From Ophiostoma sp. CBS 140.51 (lineage: Eukaryota > Ascomycota > Sordariomycetes > Ophiostomatales > Ophiostomataceae): DNA of 64,000 nt. The position numbers were made by a program, and so were the translations under genes. Location: assembly GCA_029298735.1 (NCBI GenBank), contig JANSLP010000139.1, positions 1 through 64,000 of the forward strand, in the 5' to 3' direction. Positions 18,753 to 28,450 of this stretch are shown in pieces; the first letter of the stretch is position 1, and each line of letters starts with the position of its first letter. The notes under the pieces were generated by a model, which was not told the origin of the DNA, ran no database searches, and saw nothing but the letters and a program-made list of their open reading frames with translations.

Positions 18753-20480
18753 ATGTCTATCGACCTCAACTGGGAGACGCTCACGACGGGGCCGGACGGA
18801 CAGGAGCTAGCGCACCGCATCCGCGACTTTATCCACAGCAAGTTCCAGACAGTCCCTCTTCCGCGGTTCATCAAATCGGTGACGGTGCACGACTTTGAGT
18901 TTGGCTCGATCGGCCCCGAGCTCGAGCTCAAGGACATTACAGACCCCTTGCCCGACTTTTACGAAGAAGACGCGGAGGATGATGAGGATGGCAGTGACGA
19001 AGAGGGAGCGAGTGACGACAGCGATGAATATGGGCCACAGTTTAGCGACGACGAGCAGCAGCAGATGCCGGGAAGAAGGCAGCGGAGGCGACAGCCAGAC
19101 AACCGGTCGCCTCGCCGGACAGTTGAAGGTGGCCGCCGCGGCATGAGGCACCACCACGGCCACCAAGCTCACCACCAGCATCGCCACGATTTGAGCGGCA
19201 GCTCGCACCATACGATCACGGGACTTGGCGTGGGCGGCACTACGACGCCCGCAACGGCAGGAGCGCCCGGCACGCGCGGTGGAGTTCCCGGCGGCACATC
19301 CAATCTGCTGCACCACTTTCACAGTCACCTGACCCCGGCCGGATGGTCGGGTACGCAAACACCGCTGGCAGCCATGGCGGGTGGAAATCTGGGCGGTGGC
19401 AGTGGACAACCCGGCGGACCCAACGGCGGTGGCTACTTTTACCAGGACCATCACTACGCCTACAACAACATGAACAACATGAACATTCGTCAAGACAATA
19501 CGACGCCTCCACCAAACCACAGTCGCAACCCATCACACAGCAGTTCGATTTCGGTCGGCGACTACTACCGCGACAACCTGCGGCTCACTCCCGGCGGTGG
19601 CATCGCCTCGTCGCCGCCGTCTAATCTGCCGTCTTTGTTGCAACATCCAGCACTGCGTGAAAAACACAGTGTGTCGACGCTAGCACCAACTTCCGCTGGT
19701 GGCGCTTCACGACCACCGACACGGGATGGAAAACAGCAGCAGGGGCCGCCACACATATCACAGATGCTTGGCGGTTCGGCCATTGAGGATCATGACGACA
19801 GCAGCGAGGGAGGCGACAACGACATGGACCGTACACTGTTGTTAGGGCAAGCAACGGGTGGCCCTGGTGGTGCCCCCGGCCCGTCACCGTCGCCACGTTT
19901 CCGGAGAGAACCCCGCGCTGAGGACATGCAGGCCGTGTTCCGCATCCGCTACGCTGGCGATGTCAAGCTGCTGCTGACAGCCGACATTCTGCTCGACTAC
20001 CCGATGCCGAGCTTTGTGGGTATCCCCGTTAGGTTGAGCATCACTGGGCTGACGTTTGACGGCGTCGGTGTATTGGCCAATATCCGCAAGCGGGTTCACT
20101 TTTGCTTCTTAAGTCCTGAAGATGCACTGGCTGCTGTTGGTGATGACGAAGCAGGTGAGGGCGACGAAGATGACGATAATGTTGGCGACAGACGAGACGA
20201 GGATTATGAACGGCCTGCACCAGCAACTCCAGGAAGACGACCAACGACGGCAAGCGCAGCAGCGGCACAAGCATCGCCAGCACCGTCACACACTCTACCA
20301 CGCACGAAAATGGGCGGTCTACTCCAAGAAGTGCGCGTGGAGAGCGAGATTGGCCAACGCGAGAGCGGCAAGCAGAGTCTAAAGAACGTGGGCAAGGTCG
20401 AACGTTTCGTGCTGGAGCAAGTCCGGCGCATTTTCGAAGAAGAATTTGTCTATCCAAGTTTCTGGACGTTTCTAGTGTAG
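18753..20480 (+). CDS. mdm12: Mitochondrial distribution and morphology protein 12 (ERMES subunit, SMP domain)
   Basis: A single exon of 575 residues from the ATG at 18753. The N-terminus MSIDLNWETLTTGPDGQELA and the segment IKSVTVHDFEFGSIGPELEL match the SMP (lipid-binding) domain of Mdm12. The domain resumes at about residue 392 with VFRIRYAGDVKLLLTADILL, GIPVRLSITGLTFDGVGVLA and HFCFLSPEDAL. It ends with the conserved VERFVLEQVRRIFEEEFVYP segment. Mdm12 sits in the ERMES complex that tethers the endoplasmic reticulum to mitochondria and transfers phospholipids. The conserved halves are separated by about 300 residues of acidic, His-rich, Gly-rich and Ser-rich sequence, so the protein is about twice the length of the 271-residue yeast protein. 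It lies head to tail behind FAB1. Confidence 0.95.
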   Translation: MSIDLNWETLTTGPDGQELAHRIRDFIHSKFQTVPLPRFIKSVTVHDFEFGSIGPELELKDITDPLPDFYEEDAEDDEDGSDEEGASDDSDEYGPQFSDDEQQQMPGRRQRRRQPDNRSPRRTVEGGRRGMRHHHGHQAHHQHRHDLSGSSHHTITGLGVGGTTTPATAGAPGTRGGVPGGTSNLLHHFHSHLTPAGWSGTQTPLAAMAGGNLGGGSGQPGGPNGGGYFYQDHHYAYNNMNNMNIRQDNTTPPPNHSRNPSHSSSISVGDYYRDNLRLTPGGGIASSPPSNLPSLLQHPALREKHSVSTLAPTSAGGASRPPTRDGKQQQGPPHISQMLGGSAIEDHDDSSEGGDNDMDRTLLLGQATGGPGGAPGPSPSPRFRREPRAEDMQAVFRIRYAGDVKLLLTADILLDYPMPSFVGIPVRLSITGLTFDGVGVLANIRKRVHFCFLSPEDALAAVGDDEAGEGDEDDDNVGDRRDEDYERPAPATPGRRPTTASAAAAQASPAPSHTLPRTKMGGLLQEVRVESEIGQRESGKQSLKNVGKVERFVLEQVRRIFEEEFVYPSFWTFLV

Positions 20481-20556
20481 GCGCTGGATATAAAAATAGA
20501 AAGTAATGTGTACATAAAAATAGAACTCCAATACCCATCAATCCCCATCCATCGTG

Positions 20557-21402
20557 CTATGTCAACGTACTCTTGAACCCTTGGTAGGCCGAGTTGATGT
20601 CCAGCTCTAGTTCACGCGCCTGTCCGTCGTCCAGCACGTCCGTTGCTTTCATCTGGTTCAGCGTAATCAGCCACTGCACAATCTTGCCGCGGTTCTCAAA
20701 ATCGCGGTCCGTGACCTTGTTCACAGCGTGGATGACGTCTGTCAGCAAAGGATGCAGCTGGTCTTTGGCCAAGAGGCCCAGTCGTAATGCGTCCAGGAAC
20801 GTAATAAAGTCCTGTGTGGCTTCCAAAATCAAAGCACCACCGGGAGCGTTTCCGCCACCACCACCGCCACTCGTGGAGCCACCAACACCACCACTGCTGT
20901 TGTCGCCATTGCCATGATGGCCGTTTCCACTGCCGCCGCCACCGCCTCCACCTCCACCGCCACTGCCGGCCACCAATGCCGTCGACGGCATGCCGGCGCG
21001 TATACGTTCTGTTGCGCGGGGGACTTCGAGCTGCGTCTGTCAGCGGTGTTCATAAAATACAGTATAGTCAGGCGTACTTACATCCCACTCTTGCTTAAAC
21101 TCATCAAGACTGCCGTAGGCTGCCGCTACCGTCTCATCCTTAAGAATCGAGTTGTACTGCTTCAGCGACCGCTCGCAGATTTCCGTGTAGTCCGCCTCCG
21201 ACACTGCATCTTTGAGGAAGGCTTTCTCGAGCTCGTCAATCGTCACGATGATACTGAAGATTTCTGCTAGCGACTCTTGCAGGTCGCGTTCTGCCCGTGT
21301 TTCTGTAAGTTTAACTTCTTCGTCCAGATTGATTGTTGCCGACAGCGTCGTGTTCGGCACATAGCTGGGCGGCAGCGGTGCGTACGACTGCCGGGGCATC
21401 AT
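20557..21402 (-). CDS. vps28: ESCRT-I subunit Vps28
   Basis: Two exons, 21402-21082 and 21030-20557, are joined across a 51-bp intron (GTAAGT donor, CAG acceptor) and encode 264 residues. The N-terminal core shows NLDEEVKLTETRAERDLQES, FSIIVTIDELEKAFLKDAVS and YTEICERSLKQYNSI. The exon join restores the conserved EWD-LEVPRATERIRAGMP segment. The C-terminal four-helix domain runs from ATQDFITFLDALRLGLLAKD to LELDINSAYQGFKSTL. Vps28 belongs to ESCRT-I, which sorts ubiquitinated cargo into multivesicular endosomes. Unusually, the linker between the two domains is a Gly-rich tract of about 40 residues (runs of Gly with GHHGNGDN). The start chosen is the ATG at 21402; a second ATG follows directly. 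The gene is divergent from NOC2 across ~490 bp. Confidence 0.93.
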
Positions 21403-21896
21403 GGTCGGCGGGTGTGTGTGGGAGGAGATGTGGGAGGAGTCGGCATGGCCCGGTGGTTGTGGTGGGAAAGTTATCGAGGTGGTTGTTGTCGAAAAAGGTT
21501 CATGGAAGTTGTGCGGTCTGAATTGCGACAGGCAGAAGTGACTATCTATTGTGGACAGTGGACATGCACCATGATGCAAAGCTTGGGGAAGCTACGTCCC
21601 ACCGATGGCCAGCGACTTCCCCAGCGCATTACACTAACCCCACCAAGCGACACCGACTGGTGGCAGAATTGACCGCCCGCTTCACCGCCTTTCACTTCCA
21701 GGTTAGCGCCTTCCCGATAAGACCAGCCGATAACAACTTTTTTTTTGTAGCAACTGCCATTTGGGCAAGAAGTTTTTTAGCAGCCATTTCCTGCTCTGAG
21801 AACATCACCAACACTCAACCAACCAACATCTCCTTTTCACCCCAACCACCACCACCGTACCGAGTGACCGCCAACCTCCTCAACACTCGATCAACG
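21403..21896. promoter_or_regulatory. Divergent promoter region between VPS28 and NOC2, with a candidate 5'-UTR intron
   Basis: The region is open in the NOC2 frame from 21549 but has no in-frame ATG there, so it is read as leader. A GTTAGC donor at 21702 and a poly-T tract ending TTTTTGTAG at 21750 could delimit a 49-bp intron in the NOC2 leader. The 60 bases before the NOC2 ATG are CCAACC/ACCACC-rich. Confidence 0.35.
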
Positions 21897-24353
21897 ATGG
21901 CCGTCGCCAAGAAGAACGCCAAGGCGACTCGCAAGTTCGAGAAGAAGCACCTCAAGGGTGTCCTCGACAAGCGCAAGGCCTCGGCCAAGATCAAGCAGCG
22001 CAATCAGGTTCTCGAGAAGAAGAAGGCCAAGCGCAGCCAGGATGCAGCTTTTTACAAGGGTGCCGCGTCGGCCACGGGTGCCAATGGCGAGGCCGTGAGT
22101 TCGGCGCCCCGCTCCAAGCGGCCCGACGCCAAGGTCAGCGAGATGAGCGTCGACGATTTTTTCCAGGGCGGCTTCCAGATTTTGGACAAAGAAGAAAGCG
22201 GAAAGACAAAGAGCAAGGGAAAGAAGGGCGACAAGAAGGCACAGCTCGGCAAGCGGAAACGCAACGGTGCTGCTGCAGCAGAGGAGGAGTCAGCAAGCGG
22301 TTCTGGCTCCGACTCTGAAGAGGAGCCCGACTACGACGCCGTGGCCCCGAGCGACAATGACAGCGACGACGACGACAACCTGGACCTCGATGCCGCCGAT
22401 ATAGGCATGACCAAGGAGGCCATGGACGCCCTTGCCGAGAAGGACCCCGAGTTCTACAAGTTCCTGAAGGAAAACGACCCGGAGGCGCTCGATTTTGACG
22501 AAGACGCCGATCTGGGCCTGGGCGGCGGCAGCGATGATGACGACGACGAGAACGAAGACGACGACGCAAAACGGGCCAAAAAGAAGCAGAAGAAGGCCAA
22601 GGCGGCTGCGGCTCCCCGCGACAACGAGCTCACACGGCCCATGATTGCCAAGTGGGAGGCGTCCATGGAGGAGTCATTCTCGCTCCGTGCCGCTCGCCAG
22701 GCTGTTCTTGCTTTCCGCTGCGCTGCTCACCTCAACGAGGACGCCGATGAGGCCGCCTCGCTCTCGCAGCGCTTCGCCATCAAGAGCCCCGACGTGTTCC
22801 ACGACATCCTGGTTGTCGCCCTGAAGCACGTGCCCCTCGTCCTCCAGCACCACATCCCCGTCAAGGAGTCCTCTACAAACCGCGTCTACGTCCAGACCGA
22901 GAGCAAGAAGTTCAAGGCCCTGTCGGCCCTCATCCGCAGCTTCGCCTCGTCTGTTCTGCACCTCCTGTCCACGCTCTCCGATGACGGCACCCTCAAGCTC
23001 ACTCTGTCTGCCCTGACCCCGCTGCTGCCCTACCTGCTGTCCTTCCGCAAGGTCCTCAAGCAGCTCGTCAAGACGGTTGTTGGCTTCTGGGCCCAGCCTG
23101 CCAGCAGTGAGACCACGCGTATCACTGCTTTCCTGGTGTTGCGCCGTCTTATGGTTATCGGTGATAAGGGTGTCCGTGAGGCCGTCCTCAAGGCTACCTA
23201 CCAAGGCCTCGTCCAGGGCAGCCGCGCCACGAACGCGAACACAATTGCTGGCATCAACCTGATGAAGAACTCCGCCGCCGAGCTCTGGGGCCTCGACCCA
23301 GCCATTGGCTACACCACTGCCTTTGCCTCCATCCGCCAGCTCGCCATCCACCTGCGCAACAGCATCGTCCACAACCAGAACAACGCATTCCGCAATGTTT
23401 ACAACTGGCAGTACGTCCACTCGCTCGACTTCTGGTCGTGTGTCCTGGCCGAGCACTGCAGCCCGACCGCCACGGCTGTCAGTGGTGGCGAGGACAACCA
23501 GCTCAAGCTGCTGGTGTACCCCCTGGTTCAGGTCACTCTGGGTGCCATGCGCCTGATTCCGACCGCCGCCTACTTCCCGCTCCGCTTCCAGCTGTTCCGC
23601 TCGCTGCTGCGTGTCTCGCGCGCTACGGGCACCTACATCCCCCTCGCCCCTGCTCTGCTCGAGGTTCTCAACTCCGCCGACATGAAGAAGGCAGCCAAGA
23701 TTAGCACCGAGAAGCAGCTCGACTTTGCCGTCAACTACAAGGCCCCCAAGTCGCTGTTGCACACCACCGTCTACCAGACTGCCGTCGGCGAGCAGGTCGT
23801 CGAGCTTCTGTCCGAGTACTTTGCCTTGTGGGCCACCTCCATCGCCTTCCCCGAGTTTGCCCTGCCCGTCATCATCATGCTCAAGCGCTGGATCAAGGAC
23901 GCCCGCAAGCGTGGCGGCAAGAACGGCCGCCAGCTCAACAACAAGGTCGTCAGCGGTCTTGTGCTGGTCGTCCAGAAGCTCGAGGCCAATGCCGCCTTTA
24001 TCGAGTCCAAGCGCGCTCACGTCACCTATGCGCCGCGCGACCGCACCGAGGTTGATGCCTTCCTTAAGGACTTTGACTGGCAAAAGACGCCCGTCGGTGC
24101 CTTTGTCGTGGCCCAGCGCAAAGCCAGTGCTGAGCGGCAGCGCGTGCTGGAGGAGACGCGCAAGCAGGAGGATGCGCGGAGACAAGAGGAGAAGAAGCAG
24201 CTGCAGGCTGCGCGTTTGGACGAGGAGAACGATGAGGAAGATGATGACGAGGAGGACGACATTGAGGAGGAAGATTTTGATGAGGAGGAGGAGGAAGAGG
24301 ACGAGGAGGAGGACGTCGAGGAAGAAGATGACGACGACGAGGATGATGAGTAA
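21897..24353 (+). CDS. noc2: Nucleolar complex protein 2 (60S ribosome assembly)
   Basis: A single exon of 818 residues. The ATG at 21897 (MAVAKKNAKATRKFEKKHLK) is preferred over the open but ATG-less upstream frame, because it begins the Lys-rich N-terminus typical of Noc2. An acidic, disordered stretch at about 130-230 includes MTKEAMDALAEKDPEFYKFL, a conserved Noc2 element. The helical repeat body follows, with FRNVYNWQYVHSLDFWSCVL near residue 498 and MKKAAKISTEKQLDFAVNYK. It ends near 700 with the conserved VDAFLKDFDWQKTPVGAFVV. The last ~45 residues are almost all Asp/Glu. Noc2 binds Noc1 and then Noc3 on pre-60S particles as they move from nucleolus to nucleoplasm. Confidence 0.94.
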   Translation: MAVAKKNAKATRKFEKKHLKGVLDKRKASAKIKQRNQVLEKKKAKRSQDAAFYKGAASATGANGEAVSSAPRSKRPDAKVSEMSVDDFFQGGFQILDKEESGKTKSKGKKGDKKAQLGKRKRNGAAAAEEESASGSGSDSEEEPDYDAVAPSDNDSDDDDNLDLDAADIGMTKEAMDALAEKDPEFYKFLKENDPEALDFDEDADLGLGGGSDDDDDENEDDDAKRAKKKQKKAKAAAAPRDNELTRPMIAKWEASMEESFSLRAARQAVLAFRCAAHLNEDADEAASLSQRFAIKSPDVFHDILVVALKHVPLVLQHHIPVKESSTNRVYVQTESKKFKALSALIRSFASSVLHLLSTLSDDGTLKLTLSALTPLLPYLLSFRKVLKQLVKTVVGFWAQPASSETTRITAFLVLRRLMVIGDKGVREAVLKATYQGLVQGSRATNANTIAGINLMKNSAAELWGLDPAIGYTTAFASIRQLAIHLRNSIVHNQNNAFRNVYNWQYVHSLDFWSCVLAEHCSPTATAVSGGEDNQLKLLVYPLVQVTLGAMRLIPTAAYFPLRFQLFRSLLRVSRATGTYIPLAPALLEVLNSADMKKAAKISTEKQLDFAVNYKAPKSLLHTTVYQTAVGEQVVELLSEYFALWATSIAFPEFALPVIIMLKRWIKDARKRGGKNGRQLNNKVVSGLVLVVQKLEANAAFIESKRAHVTYAPRDRTEVDAFLKDFDWQKTPVGAFVVAQRKASAERQRVLEETRKQEDARRQEEKKQLQAARLDEENDEEDDDEEDDIEEEDFDEEEEEEDEEEDVEEEDDDDEDDE

Positions 24354-24643
24354 TTTTGTGGCGCTATTATACAAAAGTTGTTTTCATTATTTTCATATTT
24401 TACATACTGTTTACATAGGCATTGGGCATACTGGATTCAAGTTTGTTTTGTACTTTTTGCTCTTTTCATTCCATTTCACAAAGTCAACTACGACAGATTT
24501 TTGTTTCAATGCGCAGTTTCGAATAGATTCTCATTATTACCGCCATATTTTCTACTTCAAAGGCAACGAAAAGTCAACGCAGACGTGAACATGTTACAAA
24601 ATCAGAATGCACCGCAAAACCCAAATTACTCCCTCCTTTCCAT

Positions 24644-25656
24644 CTACCACGCACAGTGGCCACCGTCAATGCGCAGGTCACTGCCCGTCATGAAGCTGCT
24701 GGCATCGCTCAGCAGGAAAACAGCCGCGCCTCGGTACTCCTCCGGCGTGCTCAGGCGACCCAGCATGTTGCCTTTGGCCCAGTCCGACCGGCGCTCCGGG
24801 TACTTGTCAAACAGCGCCTCCGTCATCGCCGTCACAATGTAGCCAGGCGAGATCGTGTTCACCCGGATGCCGTGCTCGCCCCACTCCGACGCAAGGTTAC
24901 GGCCCAGCTGGATGACGGCGGCCTTGGACGCGTTGTATGCCGGGCAAATCAGGCCCCGATTGGCCACTGTGCCGCTCATGCTTGCAATCAGCGCCATGCT
25001 GCCCTTCTTCTGGCCCAGACGCACCATCTGCCGCGCCACCGCCTGTGCCGTTAGAAACACGCCCGTCACGTTGGTCGCCATCATCTTGTCCACATCGGCA
25101 CCGGTGTACTCGAGGGCCGGAGTCTCCTGCTGGATACCCGCAGCCGCCACCAGACCGTCAATGCAGCCGTGCTCGTCGGCAATGCTCTTGATCAGCTCGT
25201 TCAGCTTCTCCTCCTCGCGCACATCAATGCGGTGGTATGTCAGCGACACGCCCAGACCTTTGGCCTTTTCAGCCACGCGCGCAAAATCGGGTGATGGCTC
25301 GGGGAGTCGGTCGAGAGCGTGGACTAAAATGTTAGAGGGTGTAACAAAAAATCAGAGATAGAGAGCTTAGACCTACCCTTTGCACCAGCCTCCAAAAGAG
25401 CCTCGGCCTGGACGAGACCGAGACCACGGGCAGCGCCCGACACGACAACCACCTTGTCCTTGAGGCTAAACTCGGGCAGCACCTGTTGTTGCTTGTTGTT
25501 AGCCTGGGTTACGAAGGCAAACATCGACTGAGGCCGGCGCCGGAAGAGCTCGCCAGGGGCAGGACCCAAGGCAGCGGTCGTCGTAGGTCGCATAACCATG
25601 GATGTGAAGGGGAGGTGTGGCAGAGCACGACGAAGCGATCTTACTGTGGAAGACAT
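24644..25656 (-). CDS. Short-chain dehydrogenase/reductase, probably D-arabinitol/polyol dehydrogenase-like
   Basis: Two exons, 25656-25377 and 25323-24644, with a 53-bp intron (GTAGGT donor, TTTTAG acceptor, phase 1), give 319 residues. The Rossmann dinucleotide loop is VVVSGAARGLGL near residue 75; the exon join restores the second strand (GAKVHALDRL). The Asn-Ala-Gly-type strand reads LVAAAGIQQ. The catalytic residues are Ser about 210, Tyr 223 and Lys 227 in PAYNASKAAVIQL. The end reads FMTGSDLRIDGGHCAW. Classical SDRs of this type oxidise or reduce sugars and polyols with NAD(P). The closest subgroup seems to be the fungal arabinitol/mannitol/sorbose reductases, but substrate cannot be fixed from sequence. 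The first ~45 residues are Arg/Ser-rich without acidic residues and may be a mitochondrial presequence, unusual for the cytosolic polyol enzymes. Confidence 0.88.
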
Positions 25657-25830
25657 TGTGAAGAAATGTGAAGATGTGAAGTTGTGGTGTGGAAGGAGAT
25701 GTTGTCGAGTGTTCTTGTTGTAGATGTGTGAGACGGGGACTGCCTATTTGGGAATATTGGAGATGTGTGTTCGAGAAGCTTGAACGAGAAGAAGAGAGAG
25801 GAAAGAACGAGGGGAGAGGGCAGACGAAAT

Positions 25831-25838
25831 AATTTATA
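25831..25838 (-). promoter_or_regulatory. TATA-like element of the SDR gene
   Basis: On the minus strand this reads TATAAATT, about 175 bases upstream of the SDR start codon at 25656. It is followed by a leader of CT-rich and CACA-type sequence. The position is typical for a fungal TATA element; function is inferred. Confidence 0.4.
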
Positions 25839-28185
25839 GTCTCTCCTTTTCGGAGCGTACACAAGGAGCAGTCCCGGGCAAGAGCAAGTGAAGGTGTATG
25901 GCAAGAGTGAAGGGGTGCTCGGAGAAAGAGTGAGCGAGGGGTGTGCAAAAAAGGAAGGAGGGTCTCGTCTGGTGTCGAGACACGCAAGCTTCTGCTATAA
26001 GGACTACGAGAAGAACGCGAGTAAACTAATTGCGTAAACGGAAAGAACAAATGGACCAGGTATTAAACAGTTCCAGTAAGAGCAGAAGTTATGGTAGTGA
26101 GCGCGGCGCGCACAACGGGCGTGGGCGTGGCAGGGCACGACCGGAGTATCTCAAAGAAGGAAGGCACGATGAACGTCATGGATGGGAAGGGAAATGACGA
26201 GGGAAGGAAAGCTGCTACTCACTACCTACCTTACCTCCACACTCGAGTTCTTTCCTCCTCCGCACTTTACACACCCCCTCCCTTGTTGTTCTCCTCTTTT
26301 TCCTTCCCTGTCCGTTTTCTCACCCCCTTCGTCTCATTTAGCTTCACTCTCTTCTTTTTCTGCATCTCAGGAGTTCTGGTTTTGACCCATCTCACTACAC
26401 ATGCACCCGCGGCGTACGCTAGTCGCCGGCCTTGCTATTTTCATCGATTCTCGCTTCCCCCTCCCGTCCTGTCTTCAAATTCTTGGCGCCAAAAGTCAGA
26501 AGGCACAACGGCCAGGAAAAAAAAAGACCCCCAAAAAGAAGAGCCAACAAATACCAAGCACGAGGCTTCAAAGTCTCGACTGAGCCGGAGGGCTCACAGT
26601 ATTGTCCGATGATAAAGCGGAAATGCGAGTCTCGCAGCTTTCCACACATGCACACATTGAGGTCCCCGTCTGAGCCTTGTGGTGGCCCAATAGGGTGTCA
26701 AAGATCTTCAGAGCCATTTCGGGGGGAGTACATGCAAGTCCCAGACTCCCAAAGAAGCTCCTTGTTCTAAACGCAGCACACGATCGCGCCAATTGAAACA
26801 TTGTCAGCATCTGTGACTTCAAAAGCAGGCCGTATCGGAAACCCGGTTCCCAAGCACGGTGGGTAACCATTACAGATGCCCGTGGTCCATTGTTCCCTTC
26901 AAGTCCACCTTAGAGTCCAGAGCTCCTTCTCTCCAGGTTGTGCCGTGCTGCGCGCTGCAGTGTGATGGCAACGGCATGCAGAATACAGCACGCAGACTGG
27001 AGACGTGCAATGCAAAGGCCGTGTGCCGCTCCACATCGAGGCTGTTGCTCGACATCAAACATACTACAGACTACATCTTCCATGTACTGGACCCTTTTTA
27101 TCACACCGGGAAATGAAAAATAACAAAAGCTAACAAAGAGATAGATTCAAAATCCCGGCGCTCCGAAAGCTCATGGCCCAAGCGAAAGCCCAAGTCGGCG
27201 GGGCTGGATAGCTCACGAACAAAAAGACAATCAAAAGGATCGAGATCGTGGTTTCGGTGATGTAGCCCGACTCGAGGGCATGGAGGGGCTTTCAACAAAA
27301 CCAGCTCTTCAAGTTGCTTTGCGTGTCTACTGCCGCCATGCAGGTTGTACCAGCGGCGAATTGGACAAATTACGAAGTACGAACCAAACGACAAGTCAAC
27401 AGGAACCCCTCACTTGTTCCCTCTCGCAAAACTTTGTTCTCACACATCTTACTTCTTCACCTGGCATCTTCTCGCCCCCGGAGTACTTGCGTGGTGCTGT
27501 CTTTTAGCTGCGGATTGCCGTTTTGGGTAATCCGTCTGCAAGACCAAGTGCAGATCCGTTTTAGTCGCCTTGTCGAATACGTCTTCTCCAGCTTCTCCAA
27601 AGCCCATCTCCAGTCTCCAGTTCTTTTTAGCGTCCTTCTTGTTGATGGAGCAAATCTAGACAACCAAAAGGTTCTCGACGTGGCCTACGGGTCTTCTGGG
27701 GTCCAGATATCTGATATTTACGGGTCTCTGATGAGGAAAAAGGCGGCAAAGAGAGGGTCAGTGTTCCCAGCGATCCCAACGACCCCAGCTGCACCAGAGA
27801 AGAAGAAATTTGCTTCGATTTTTTTCTGGTCCGGTGCCGTCGGCGGGAATTATTTGCATTTGGCATGCCGTGAAGCAGTAAGCCGAACAACAAGCTAGCT
27901 CTTCGCGACTAACACGGGAATGCAATGGCATCCACTTCCTCAACGGAGTCGCCTCGTGGAACCAATGCGACTTGACAACGAGTCACGACCGACTGACAGC
28001 ACTGCAAGAGCACTCCTTTTTTGCAACGGGCACTATGATCAGCAATTATTTTCACCCCTCCTATTTTCTGTGGTATGCGAAGTGGTTTCCACTCTTAACA
28101 ATGGTGTTGTATTGTCGTTCCCTCTCGTCTCGTCGTCTCGGCCTCTCGAATGTGACGAGACAGACGAGAAGACATGCACCGCTCC

Positions 28186-28211
28186 AAAAAAAAAAAAAAA
28201 AAAAAAAAAAA
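28186..28211 (+). repeat. A26 homopolymer
   Basis: A run of 26 A residues, followed after one G by more A-rich sequence. This could be a retroposed-transcript tail or simple slippage. No recognisable gene body precedes it, and homopolymer length is also an assembly-sensitive feature. Confidence 0.8.
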
Positions 28212-28420
28212 GAACAAAAAAGGTGGTTTAGAGCATGGCCGAGGCCTCCCATGTTCTTCTCATATTTTGCCTCTTTTATACAATCGGTTCTCCCAGTACG
28301 AGCACTGTCTGGAACGGCAATGTCTACCGGCGCCCGGTGGCCGTCCAGTCCATGGCTCGGCTGTGCGCTTGGATCAATCAGAGCCGGATGCCGTACACAC
28401 ACCACGCATGCCGTGACCGT

Positions 28421-28450
28421 TGCAGTCACTTGCAGTCACTTACAGTCACC
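28421..28450 (+). repeat. Three tandem copies of a 10-bp unit
   Basis: The unit TGCAGTCACT occurs twice exactly and a third time as TACAGTCACC, in the gene-poor spacer. No function is apparent. Confidence 0.8.

Noticed and set aside
22674..24374. 566-codon open frame antisense to NOC2
   Set aside because: It mirrors the GC-rich codon use of NOC2, is Leu/Val/Gly-rich without domain motifs, and the sense frame encodes clear Noc2 sequence.
26401..26583. 60-codon ATG frame downstream of a C/T-rich tract
   Set aside because: The hydrophobic start is short and the rest is Lys-rich from A-rich DNA; no support as a gene.
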